Shown piece by piece: positions 1 through 6,034 of a stretch of 8,407 bases of DNA. Source of the stretch: Planctomycetota bacterium (GTDB lineage Bacteria; Planctomycetota; Phycisphaerae; WQYP01); contig JAKCCC010000058.1 in assembly GCA_021838985.1 (NCBI GenBank), forward strand, positions 1 through 8,407, read 5' to 3'. The notes beneath the pieces are model-generated. The model did not search any database. It had not been told where the DNA came from and worked only from the letters and a program-made list of their open reading frames with translations. Both the position numbers and the translations under genes were made by a program. Each line of letters begins with the position of its first letter. The first letter of the stretch is position 1.

Positions 1-242
1 TAGGCCTGCACCTGGATCTGCCGCCGGGCCTGTTGAATCAGGTGCACCAAAGCGCGGGTCGCGCCGCCATCCGGTGAAAAATATACCTGTAAAGTGCTGT
101 TGGGTTGGAGCGACGCCGCCGTCGGGTGCTTGGGTAAGCGGCCCAGCCAGAAACCCAACAGCACACATCCTACGGCCAGCAGCCAAACGCGTGGTTGTGC
201 GAAACCCAGGCGCGGGCGACGGTAGGGGGGCGAGGTTTTCAT
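1..242 (-). CDS. Phospholipase D-like family protein, N-terminal part (gene runs off the window)
   Basis: The minus strand is open from an ATG at 242 to the window edge, giving 80 full codons. Residues 1-18 are basic (MKTSPPYRRPR...), and residues 19-35 form a hydrophobic segment that could be a membrane anchor or signal peptide. Cys25 sits in a weak lipobox-like context (AVGC). The following stretch, LQVYFSPDGGATRALVHLIQ and then ARRQIQVQAY, matches the first beta-alpha-beta unit of phospholipase D-superfamily nucleases and transferases, which typically read VYFSP..., then I.VQAYSFTS. The catalytic HxKxxxxD motifs would lie beyond the edge, so activity cannot be judged. An AGGTGG about 4 nt before the ATG is a possible ribosome binding site. 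The gene lies 44 nt after the small basic protein gene on the same strand and may be co-transcribed. Substrate (DNA or lipid) is unknown; an exported or membrane-anchored enzyme is inferred. Confidence 0.7.
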   Translation of the reverse strand, partial: MKTSPPYRRPRLGFAQPRVWLLAVGCVLLGFWLGRLPKHPTAASLQPNSTLQVYFSPDGGATRALVHLIQQARRQIQVQA

Positions 243-286
243 GGCGCCACCTACGGAGGATGAAAACAGGGGTTGGTGAGAACGGA

Positions 287-655
287 TTATTTCTTTGCCT
301 TGGCGGCCGGTGCGGCTGGCTTTCCGGTGGCCGCCGCTTTGCCCGCCACCGGGGGCGCTGCTTTGGATGGCGCGGCGGCACCCTTAGCCCCCGCCGCCGG
401 CGCCGCTGGTGCGGCCCCTGGCGCCGCACCAGCCGCCGGCGTAACCGTTACGCCCGCCTCCGCGGCCGGCGCCTTGGCCGCCTTCTTGGCCGTTGCTATC
501 TTGCGATGGGCCACCTTCAGCAACCCAAAAACGGAATTTTTTTCTTCGCTCCATTTTTCAGCGTCTTCCAGGCGGGCGATGCGTTCGGCACGTTTGAGAA
601 CGTTGCGATGACGTTCCAGTGTGCTTCTGCCCTTTAAACTTCTATCCAGTGACAT
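287..655 (-). CDS. Small basic protein, PVC-superphylum signature family, with Ala/Pro/Lys tail
   Basis: This 122-residue protein has a conserved-looking core at residues 1-57 (MSLDRSLKGR at the start, RHRNVLKRAERIARLE at 16-30, KWSEEKNSVFGLLKV at 34-48). I recognise it as the short basic protein shared by Chlamydiae, Verrucomicrobia and Planctomycetes and described as a PVC signature protein. Its exact role is unknown; a nucleic acid- or ribosome-linked housekeeping role has been proposed for the family. Residues 58-122 are a low-complexity tail made mostly of Ala, Pro, Gly and Lys, resembling a histone H1 tail. The ATG at 655 is chosen over the longer reading frame starting at 742 because the core begins there and a GGAG lies 8 nt upstream. 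The extra 29 residues (MGRRRPPRP...) look like untranslated leader. A strong sigma70-type promoter sits about 100 nt upstream. Confidence 0.85.
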   Translation of the reverse strand: MSLDRSLKGRSTLERHRNVLKRAERIARLEDAEKWSEEKNSVFGLLKVAHRKIATAKKAAKAPAAEAGVTVTPAAGAAPGAAPAAPAAGAKGAAAPSKAAPPVAGKAAATGKPAAPAAKAKK

Positions 656-756
656 GCTTAACGCTCCATTGAATGGCCTGGTCAGCCGGGATGGCGGACC
701 TACGGGCTTGGCAACCGGCCGGGGGGGCCGACGCCGCCCCAACCGCCAGGGGTGGC

Positions 757-785
757 ACTATAAGGCAAGGCGCTTTGAATCTCAA
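757..785 (-). promoter_or_regulatory. Sigma70-type promoter for the small basic protein gene
   Basis: Read on the minus strand, TTGAGA (785-780, five of six matches to TTGACA) is followed by exactly 17 nt and TATAGT (762-757, five of six matches to TATAAT). Transcription would begin near 750, giving a leader of about 95 nt before the ATG at 655. It is the best promoter match I found in the window, and it suits a strongly expressed housekeeping gene. It also shows that the gene need not depend on read-through from gatB. Confidence 0.6.
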
Positions 786-812
786 GGCATGTCGAAGCGA
801 TGCGGAGGCTGA

Positions 813-870
813 CCCCAGTATTTCACCGCCCAGGTCATGGCGCAGCGGAGCAGCAACCCAATACCTGGGG
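813..870. repeat. Imperfect inverted repeat (CCCCAGTATT / AATACCTGGGG)
   Basis: The arm CCCCAGTATT at 813-822 pairs with AATACCTGGGG at 860-870, leaving one extra C in the right arm. This gives about 10 base pairs with a 37-nt interior. The interior contains an alternative partner (CCAGGT at 830-835) for ACCTGG at 863-868, so two mutually exclusive foldings are possible. The role is unknown. Confidence 0.45.
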
Positions 871-932
871 CTCGGCCAATCGATAAATTTCGGGTTGGCG
901 AAACAGCCCCGGATGCGCCACCGAACCCGAAG

Positions 933-952
933 CACCGGCCTTCAGGCCGGTG
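933..952. repeat. Perfect 8-bp hairpin, REP-like
   Basis: CACCGGCC (933-940), a TTCA loop, then GGCCGGTG (945-952) form a perfect GC-rich stem-loop. Neither strand has a T-run after the stem, so it is not a standard intrinsic terminator. It lies about 155 nt beyond the gatB stop codon and could mark the 3' end of that transcript, or it could be one copy of a dispersed palindromic repeat. Confidence 0.5.
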
Positions 953-1108
953 AATGGCGGCGGACGGGGTACCCGAAAGTTAAGCGGTGACCAAGCAGTA
1001 GGGAAATAAACCTAATATTTCTGGGAATTCTGGTTTCTGATGAGGCGCAGGAGGCTGATCCCGACGCGGCGTAATAATCACGGCAGCGGCGGCGTGGAAG
1101 GGTCAAGC

Positions 1109-2635
1109 CTATGGCTTATCGGTCCCTGACGCGGCAGGCTCGTCGAGGTGGGTCTGCAGCATTGCACTGACCAATTGTGGATTGGCCTTCCCCTGGCTGG
1201 TCTTCATCACAGCGCCGCGCAGAAAACCGAGCGCCGCCGCTTTCTTCTTCGGATTATTTTTGTAATCCGCCACGGCGCGGGGATTGGCCGAAAGAGCCTG
1301 GCGCACCCAGGCCTCGGTGGTGGCGGAGTCGCTCACCTGCAGCAGGCCCTGAGCGGCGGCAGCCGCGGCCGGCTCGGCTCCGGGATGCGCGGCCAAGAAT
1401 TCCACGAGGCTCGCCGCCGCGGTCGCACTAATCCGGCCGGTTTCGGCCAGTTGCGCCACGGCGGCGTATTGGGCCGCGGTGATCGGCAGATCCTGGATCT
1501 GAACCGGGTGGCCCTCGGCGGTGGCGCGTTCGTTGGCCAATTTCGCCGCGGGTCCCAGTAACAGATTGGCCAAACGCCTGGCCGGCGCTCCGGCCTGCGC
1601 CGCCTCGAAGAGATCCGCCACGGCTCGTTCTTCCGTCAGGGCAAAGGCTTCCTTGGCCGAAAGCCCCAGTTCCCGCTCATAGCGCCGGCGCCGGGAAATC
1701 GGCAGCGCCACCAGTTGACCGCGCAGGCGCTCCACCCACGCCGGCGCCACGCGCAGGGGCACCAGGTCGGGGTCGGGAAAATAGCGGTAATCGTGCGCTT
1801 CTTCTTTTTCGCGCTGCAATATGGTAACGCCGCGGTCATCATCCCAGCCGCGTGTGGATTTTCCAGAATTCGGCGGTGTCCCGGGCGCCGCGAGCCATGC
1901 GGCCAGTTGTCGCTGGACTTCATAATCGCAGGCCCGCTCGAGGGCCCGAAAACTGTTGAGGTTCTTAATCTCCGTGATCGGTGTCTTCACCACGCGCCCC
2001 TGGTGGAGGATGTGCAGATTAATGTTCGGCTCAAAGCGCATGTGCCCTTGCTGCATGATTCCCGGGGAAACCCCCAGATAGCGGCAGATGCGCCGCAGTT
2101 CTTCGCCAAACAGCCGGGCTTCGGTAGCGGAAGCCAGGTCCGGCTCCGTAACGATTTCCAGCAGGGGGGTTCCGGCGCGGTTGAGATCCACGCGGGAAAC
2201 GCCGCTCGCGCCCTGATGCAACAGTTTGCCGGCGTCTTCCTCCAGGTGCGCCCGCCGGACGCGCACGAGCTTGGTCTGGCCATTGGGCAGCGGCAGTTCG
2301 AGTTGCCCGGCGCCGCAAAGCGGCTGATCGTATTGGCTGATCTGGTAATTTTTCGGCAGATCGGGGTAATAATAGCTCTTGCGATCCCATTTGGTTTCCG
2401 CGGCGATGCGACAGTGCAGGGCCAGCCCCACCCGAATTGCCATTTCCACCGCTTGTCGGTTGATCACCGGCAGCACACCGGGCAGCCCGAGTACCACCGG
2501 GTCCACCTGGTGATTCGGCGCAGCGCCAAAACCGTTCGCGGCCCCAGAGAACATTTTCGACCGTGTCGCCAATTGCACGTGGACTTCCATGCCAATGAGG
2601 ACTTTATAATCTGGCGCGGCGAGGGCGGAAGACAT
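1109..2635 (-). CDS. gatB: Aspartyl/glutamyl-tRNA(Asn/Gln) amidotransferase subunit B
   Basis: GatB is the kinase/transferase subunit of the GatCAB complex, which converts Asp-tRNA(Asn) or Glu-tRNA(Gln) into the correct amidated tRNA in the cytoplasm. The 508-residue protein has the family landmarks: IGMEVHVQL (14-22), LPKNYQISQYDQP (93-105), HLEEDAGK (130-137), LNRAGTPLLEIVTEPD (151-166), EIKNLNSF (222-229) and DYRYFPDPDLVPL (282-294). The C-terminal YqeY-like helical region ends with KKKAAALGFLRGAVMKTSQGKANP. Length is slightly above the usual 475-480 residues. The motif usually written (M/L)RCDANxS is MRFEPNINL here (199-207). The ATG at 2635 has GGAG 7 nt upstream; an in-frame TTG at 2641 is an alternative start only two codons longer. 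GatA and GatC are not adjacent, so the subunits are scattered. Confidence 0.97.
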   Translation of the reverse strand: MSSALAAPDYKVLIGMEVHVQLATRSKMFSGAANGFGAAPNHQVDPVVLGLPGVLPVINRQAVEMAIRVGLALHCRIAAETKWDRKSYYYPDLPKNYQISQYDQPLCGAGQLELPLPNGQTKLVRVRRAHLEEDAGKLLHQGASGVSRVDLNRAGTPLLEIVTEPDLASATEARLFGEELRRICRYLGVSPGIMQQGHMRFEPNINLHILHQGRVVKTPITEIKNLNSFRALERACDYEVQRQLAAWLAAPGTPPNSGKSTRGWDDDRGVTILQREKEEAHDYRYFPDPDLVPLRVAPAWVERLRGQLVALPISRRRRYERELGLSAKEAFALTEERAVADLFEAAQAGAPARRLANLLLGPAAKLANERATAEGHPVQIQDLPITAAQYAAVAQLAETGRISATAAASLVEFLAAHPGAEPAAAAAAQGLLQVSDSATTEAWVRQALSANPRAVADYKNNPKKKAAALGFLRGAVMKTSQGKANPQLVSAMLQTHLDEPAASGTDKP

Positions 2636-3013
2636 ATCCAAACTCCAGTTCCTAACCCGAACCTTTCACTACATTGGACGGGTGTGGCCAGCAATTTTGG
2701 CCCACCCTGTCCCCTATAGCCCCCGGTTCGCACGGAGGCGGACTCGTTCGTTTAGCCGCCCACGGCGACTCGCGGCGGATTATGAACCGGGGGTGGAATT
2801 TCCGCGGCAACGTCCCATCCGGCCACGCTGTTTCCGGTATTGGTGTCTGGCCAGGAGAACCAGAACCCCCTTTGCCAAAAGATATGGCCGGACCCCATTG
2901 GACAGCAAGGGGCGCGAGGCGAGGCGAAAAGTAACAATATAGAGCAGTGGCTCGGGGGTTTTGCCCCTTTCTCTGAAAAGGCTCCAATTGTCGCGGAGTC
3001 CAGCCTTCGCGTT
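2636..3013. other. Gene-free stretch between coaC and gatB
   Basis: About 380 nt lie between two genes on the same strand. Open frames across it (for example the 150-residue minus-strand frame 3104..2652) show no recognisable family and run into coaC; in particular no CoaB domain follows CoaC. A GGGG-TTTTG-CCCC hairpin near 2948-2962 is followed by TTTCTCT only on the plus strand, where no gene ends. The gatB promoter should be here, but I could not identify a convincing -35/-10 pair. Confidence 0.4.
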
Positions 3014-3577
3014 TCAGGCCGGGGAGGTTGCATTCAGCCGGCGCAGGAGCACCTGGAGAATAACTTCCGGTTCGCTCATGCGGCCGAGGCCTACCGTGCG
3101 GCACGCTTGCCAGCCGCTCTCCGGCCCGATCATCTCCACCCCCCGTTGCTTAAGAGCCAGGACATTTTCCTGGGTCGCCGGGTTATTCCACATCCCCTCA
3201 TTCATGGCGGGCGCTGCCACGATAGCGCGTGGCGGCGCGGCCACCAGCAGAGCGCTGACCAGATCGTCGGCGATGCCATGCGCCATCTTGGCGAGCATAT
3301 TGGCCGTCGCCGGGGCCACCAGAATCACAGTGCTTTGCCGCGCTAGGTTGAGGTGCTGGGGGTCGGAAGTATCGGACGAGGCCCATAGGTCGGTATGGAC
3401 ACACCGGCCGCTGAGCGCTGCAAAAGTTACGGCGCCGACAAAGCGCTGCGCCTCGGCGGTCATGGCCACGGTCACCGGCACATTCCGCTGCGTCAGCCGA
3501 CTGACAATGGGGCAGACCTTGTACGCAGCGATGCCGCCACATACACATACCAGTACACTGCCTGTGGCCGCAGTCAT
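3014..3577 (-). CDS. coaC: Phosphopantothenoylcysteine decarboxylase, stand-alone
   Basis: This flavoprotein decarboxylates 4'-phosphopantothenoylcysteine to 4'-phosphopantetheine in coenzyme A synthesis. The 187-residue product has the Rossmann-like start VLVCVCGGIAAYK (8-20), the catalytic-type His75 in HLNLAR, the APATANMLAKMAHGIADDL segment (88-106), PAMNEGMWNNP (123-133) with Asn126, and the substrate-clamp Cys159 in ACRTVGLGRM. These positions match the active-site His, Asn and Cys of E. coli CoaBC almost residue for residue. The CoaB synthetase half, usually fused at the C-terminus, is absent, and the stop at 3014 is followed by non-coding sequence. The ATG overlaps the rpoZ stop codon (ATGA at 3577-3574), pointing to translational coupling. 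Confidence 0.95.
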   Translation of the reverse strand: MTAATGSVLVCVCGGIAAYKVCPIVSRLTQRNVPVTVAMTAEAQRFVGAVTFAALSGRCVHTDLWASSDTSDPQHLNLARQSTVILVAPATANMLAKMAHGIADDLVSALLVAAPPRAIVAAPAMNEGMWNNPATQENVLALKQRGVEMIGPESGWQACRTVGLGRMSEPEVILQVLLRRLNATSPA

Positions 3578-3813
3578 GGGCGTCCCAGTGCTTCCTGGGG
3601 CTTGGTCAATTGGGGATTCTTCTCCCAGTCCACAGCCACCTTATCCTGGACGATTTCGTCGATGACCACCTGTAAATCGGGGTGGCCGCGCCGTTCCACC
3701 AGTGGCCGGGCGCCACGGATCAACTCTTTCCAGCGCGCCTGCACGACCGCGCACAACTTGAAACGTCCGCCCAATTTGTGAAGGATTTCATCACTTTTTA
3801 CGGCTTCGATCAT
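3574..3813 (-). CDS. rpoZ: RNA polymerase omega subunit
   Basis: Omega is the small core RNA polymerase subunit that helps fold and stabilise beta'. The 79-residue product has the family pattern: an N-terminal helix (MIEAVKSDEILHKL), then a central basic helix (GRFKLCAVVQARWKELIRGARPLV, 16-39), and an IDEIVQDKV helix (51-59). The ATG at 3813 is chosen because the family begins this way and AAGGG lies 6 nt upstream; the in-frame upstream start at 3858 would add 15 residues (MRFGFHRVVLHKGQT) unlike omega. The gene follows gmk after 168 nt and overlaps coaC by ATGA, matching the widespread gmk-rpoZ-coaBC order. Because of the repeat-bearing gap, it may have its own promoter, but I could not pick one out. 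Confidence 0.9.
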   Translation of the reverse strand: MIEAVKSDEILHKLGGRFKLCAVVQARWKELIRGARPLVERRGHPDLQVVIDEIVQDKVAVDWEKNPQLTKPQEALGRP

Positions 3814-3894
3814 CGTTTGCCCTTTGTGTAAAACCACGCGATGAAAACCGAACCGCACAGCTGGTTCACCGCAAAACTCCGAGGGCCTCGCTTA

Positions 3895-3983
3895 CCCGTC
3901 GCTTACGCTCCGGGCTGTGGCGTTCCAATCGCAGGACTTCCGCACGGCGTGCGGCTTCCTGCCCGTCGTTTACGCTCCCGGCT
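3895..3983. repeat. Pair of direct repeats, 20 of 22 bases identical, around a palindrome
   Basis: Two copies of a 22-base unit, with the shared core YTTACGCTCCSGGCT, lie at 3895-3916 and 3962-3983. They differ at two positions (3902/3969 and 3912/3979). Between them sits CCGCAC-GGC-GTGCGG (3940-3954), a perfect 6-bp inverted repeat. A further CGAGG-G-CCTCG lies at 3880-3890. The right-hand copy overlaps the gmk stop codon (3984-3982). Read on the minus strand the unit is AGCC(C/G)GGAGCGTAA(G/A)CGACGG. Similar strings are, to my recollection, frequent in planctomycete and related genomes, but I could not check this. A short interspersed repeat is the likeliest explanation. Confidence 0.6.
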
Positions 3984-4629
3984 AGGCCGAGCAGTCGGTG
4001 GGCGTTGTGGACGCACGCCCGTGGCGCGGCACACCGGCGGGCTGCGGCCGGCTGGACGCCTGAGCCCGCCGCTGCCGCACGAATTCCAGCAGCTTGAGCA
4101 CCGTCTGATCCAGAACGTCATTGACGATCATCAATTGATACGCTCCAGAGCCATGGGCCACGGCTATTTCATGCTGGACCTGGGCGAGACGTTTCTGAAT
4201 CACGGCGGGTTCATCGCGCCCGCGCGATTGCAAACGGCGAACCAGTTCCGCTTCGCCGGGCGGAAGGATAAAAATGCCGACCGCGTCGGGGAACGCCTGG
4301 AATACTTGCCGCCCGCCCTGGACATCCACCTCCAGCAAAACGGTTTCACCGGCCCGCAGCGCTTCGAGCACGGGCTGCTTGAGCGTGCCATACCAGTGGC
4401 CAAACACTTTAGCATATTCGAGAAACGCGTTCTGTTCAATGCGCCGGCGAAATTCGCGTTCGTCGACGAAAACATAGCGTTTGCCCCACTGATCCTGCGG
4501 TTTACCGATTCGCGTGGTGGCCGACAGGGCGAACCGCCCGGGCAAGTCATTCGCCAGGCGGCGACAAATCGTGGACTTGCCCACCCCGGACGGCCCGGAA
4601 ATAAACACCAACAGCCCGCTATTCAACAT
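3982..4629 (-). CDS. gmk: Guanylate kinase
   Basis: Gmk phosphorylates GMP to GDP with ATP, feeding GTP, dGTP and c-di-GMP/(p)ppGpp pools. The 215-residue product has the Walker A loop GPSGVGKST (12-20), the GMP-binding region SATTR (36-40) with Tyr52, FLEYAKVFGHWYGT (69-82), VLLEVDVQGGRQV (97-109), and the lid and end FILPPGEAELVRRLQSRGRDE (120-140). The usual TTRxPRxGE reads TTRIGKPQD here: length is kept, but the second Arg becomes Lys43 and the GE pair is lost. Residues from about 188 form a Pro/Arg/Ser tail beyond the usual end near 205. The start overlaps the yicC stop by 11 nt, with GCAGG 6 nt upstream. The stop codon lies in the edge of a short repeat. Confidence 0.95.
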   Translation of the reverse strand: MLNSGLLVFISGPSGVGKSTICRRLANDLPGRFALSATTRIGKPQDQWGKRYVFVDEREFRRRIEQNAFLEYAKVFGHWYGTLKQPVLEALRAGETVLLEVDVQGGRQVFQAFPDAVGIFILPPGEAELVRRLQSRGRDEPAVIQKRLAQVQHEIAVAHGSGAYQLMIVNDVLDQTVLKLLEFVRQRRAQASSRPQPAGVPRHGRASTTPTDCSA

Positions 4630-5524
4630 TTTGAACCTGCTCTTTAAGGCGGTCGATCAGCCCCTTGATCCGCAGTGTCCAGCGCGCGATCTGTCCGTCG
4701 GCGCATTTTCCACCGATGGTATTCGCTTCACGCAGCATTTCCTGGCCAATAAAATCCAGAGTTCGGCCAATCCGCGGCTGTCCGCTTTGATTCAACTGCA
4801 CGAAATGATCCAGATGCCCCTGCAGCCGCGCCAGTTCTTCGTTGATATCGGCGCGCTCGGCAAAAAGCGCCACCTCGCGAAGCAAATCGGCATCATGGAG
4901 CGCCACACCTGAGTCCTGCACCAATTGCCGCACCCGCGCCCGCAACCTTTCATGGTATTGCCGGGCCACGGCCGGCGCCAGAACGCGGATGTTGCGAATC
5001 GCTTCACCGATGCCATCGAGATGTTGCTGGAGATCGCGCCAGAGTGCTTCGCCCTCGTCGCGGCGCATGCGCAGCAACTGTTCCAGGGCGTCGCGGACGA
5101 GTTTCAACAGGAAATCGTGCTGCTGGTGCCGCGGCTCTGGCGAGGCCGGCGCCTGACAGGCGCCGGGGAGGGTAAGCAGCTGCGCCAGATCAAGGGTCAA
5201 CGTGGCGGGAGGTTGACCGGCGGCGTCGGCGTCCACAGCGCCGGCCAGATCCAGCAATTGCCGCAGATAAGACCGCACCACCGGAAGATTCACCGTGGCC
5301 GCCGCGGTCTCTCCCGGCGTAACCGTTACGGTGACGGTCACGCAGCCGCGCCCCAGTTGTTGCCGCAGAAGTTGTTCGATGGCCGGTTCCGCGCCGGCCA
5401 TCGGGTCGGGTAGATGCATCTCCAGTTTAAGGAAGCGGTGGTTGACCGAGCGGATTTCCACGACCCAGGCCAAGTCCGCCTGCTCGCCACTGGCGCGCCC
5501 GTAACCCGTCATACTGACGATCAT
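4619..5524 (-). CDS. YicC family endoribonuclease
   Basis: YicC-family proteins are ring-forming endoribonucleases linked to RNA decay and stress in enterobacteria, where YicC acts on a small RNA. The 301-residue product has the family N-terminus MIVSMTGYGRA with MTGYG at 5-9, SVNHRFLKLEMHLP (26-39), and the strongly conserved C-terminal half: FAERADINEELARLQGHLDHF (221-241), GRTLDFIGQEMLREANTIGGK (253-273) and KEQVQNVE at the end. The usual ANTIGSKS reads ANTIGGKC. A VTVTVTVT stretch at 62-69 is a natural beta strand for the family. It lies 78 nt after secG and overlaps gmk by 11 nt, so yicC and gmk are almost certainly co-transcribed. An AAGGA is about 9 nt before the ATG. Confidence 0.93.
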   Translation of the reverse strand: MIVSMTGYGRASGEQADLAWVVEIRSVNHRFLKLEMHLPDPMAGAEPAIEQLLRQQLGRGCVTVTVTVTPGETAAATVNLPVVRSYLRQLLDLAGAVDADAAGQPPATLTLDLAQLLTLPGACQAPASPEPRHQQHDFLLKLVRDALEQLLRMRRDEGEALWRDLQQHLDGIGEAIRNIRVLAPAVARQYHERLRARVRQLVQDSGVALHDADLLREVALFAERADINEELARLQGHLDHFVQLNQSGQPRIGRTLDFIGQEMLREANTIGGKCADGQIARWTLRIKGLIDRLKEQVQNVE

Positions 5525-5602
5525 GGCGGAAAATCCTTAAACCGTGGCCAGCCTCCGGACACCCCTGGGCAAAATAAAGAATCCCAACGCTCGGGTAATG
5601 GT

Positions 5603-5983
5603 TCACGGTTGCGTCTGGGCCGCGCCGCCGGCGGATTGGCCGGGCCGCGCCGGGCGCGATGCCGTCTGGCCGGTTTGGCCGGGCGCGCCAGCACCGCCGG
5701 CCGGAGTGGCAGGCGCCTGTGGCGTCGGGGGCGCCGGGGTCGCCCGAGGGACGGAGCCTTGGACCCGCCAGTTCAACCAGATCGCCAGGAGCATGAACAG
5801 TACAAACAGCACCACGGTCACGGTGGTGAACACGTCACCGGTTTTAGTGCCGAAGGCGGAACCGCCGCCTCCCGAACCAAAGGCTCCGACCAGTCCGCCC
5901 CCGCGCCCGCGTTGGATCAGGACAATGAGAATAAGCAGCAAACACAGCAGCGCGAAGAAAATGGTCAGCAGCGTCGTGAGCAT
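5603..5983 (-). CDS. secG: Preprotein translocase subunit SecG
   Basis: SecG is the small membrane partner of SecYE that assists protein export. The 126-residue product has transmembrane segment 1 (about 2-23), the signature loop LIQRGRGGGLVGAFGSGGGGSAFGTKTGD (22-50) and transmembrane segment 2 (about 54-71). A 50-residue Pro/Ala/Gly/Gln-rich tail follows (from about 78), longer than in the E. coli protein of 110 residues but common in other phyla. The gene starts 51 nt after tpiA. I see no clear Shine-Dalgarno sequence in the 17 nt before the ATG, so it may rely on coupling or a leader-independent mode. The tpiA-secG pairing is common in many bacteria. Confidence 0.93.
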   Translation of the reverse strand: MLTTLLTIFFALLCLLLILIVLIQRGRGGGLVGAFGSGGGGSAFGTKTGDVFTTVTVVLFVLFMLLAIWLNWRVQGSVPRATPAPPTPQAPATPAGGAGAPGQTGQTASRPARPGQSAGGAAQTQP

Positions 5984-6034
5984 GTAGGTAAGGTTTTCAG
6001 TCCCTGGTTTCGGGGTTCGCGGGTGGTTTCTTTT

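Larger units (their letters stand above)
656..1108. other. Long gene-free stretch with promoter and hairpin-forming repeats
   Basis: I see no credible gene here; the short open frames have no family resemblance or good start sites. The left part (656-785) is the leader and promoter of the small basic protein gene. The rest holds an imperfect inverted repeat (813-822 with 860-870), a perfect 8-bp hairpin (933-952), the near-palindrome CGGGGTACCCG (964-974), and two copies of GGAGGCTGAYCCC-like sequence (804-816 and 1050-1062) that bracket the hairpins. No canonical U-tract terminator for gatB is visible. Confidence 0.5.

Noticed and set aside
74..637. 187-codon plus-strand frame rich in Arg, Gly and Trp
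   Set aside because: It is antisense to the PLD-like and small basic protein genes, and its composition is that of a GC-rich shadow frame.
656..742. 29-residue N-terminal extension of the small basic protein
   Set aside because: The family begins at MSLDRSLK, a good ribosome binding site serves the ATG at 655, and the extension is GC-biased leader sequence inside the proposed 5' UTR.
1715..2719. 334-codon open frame on the plus strand
   Set aside because: It lies opposite gatB, whose protein is unmistakable. Long antisense frames are common opposite GC-rich genes, and the translation has no recognisable family or plausible start signal.
2948..2962. GGGG-TTTTG-CCCC hairpin followed by TTTCTCT as a terminator
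   Set aside because: The T-rich side faces the plus strand, where no gene ends. On the minus strand, where coaC ends, the stem is short and no T-run follows.
2652..3104. Minus-strand frame that could have been a missing CoaB domain
   Set aside because: It shows none of the CoaB nucleotide-binding motifs, overlaps the end of coaC in another frame, and is rich in Pro/Gly/Arg like spacer DNA.
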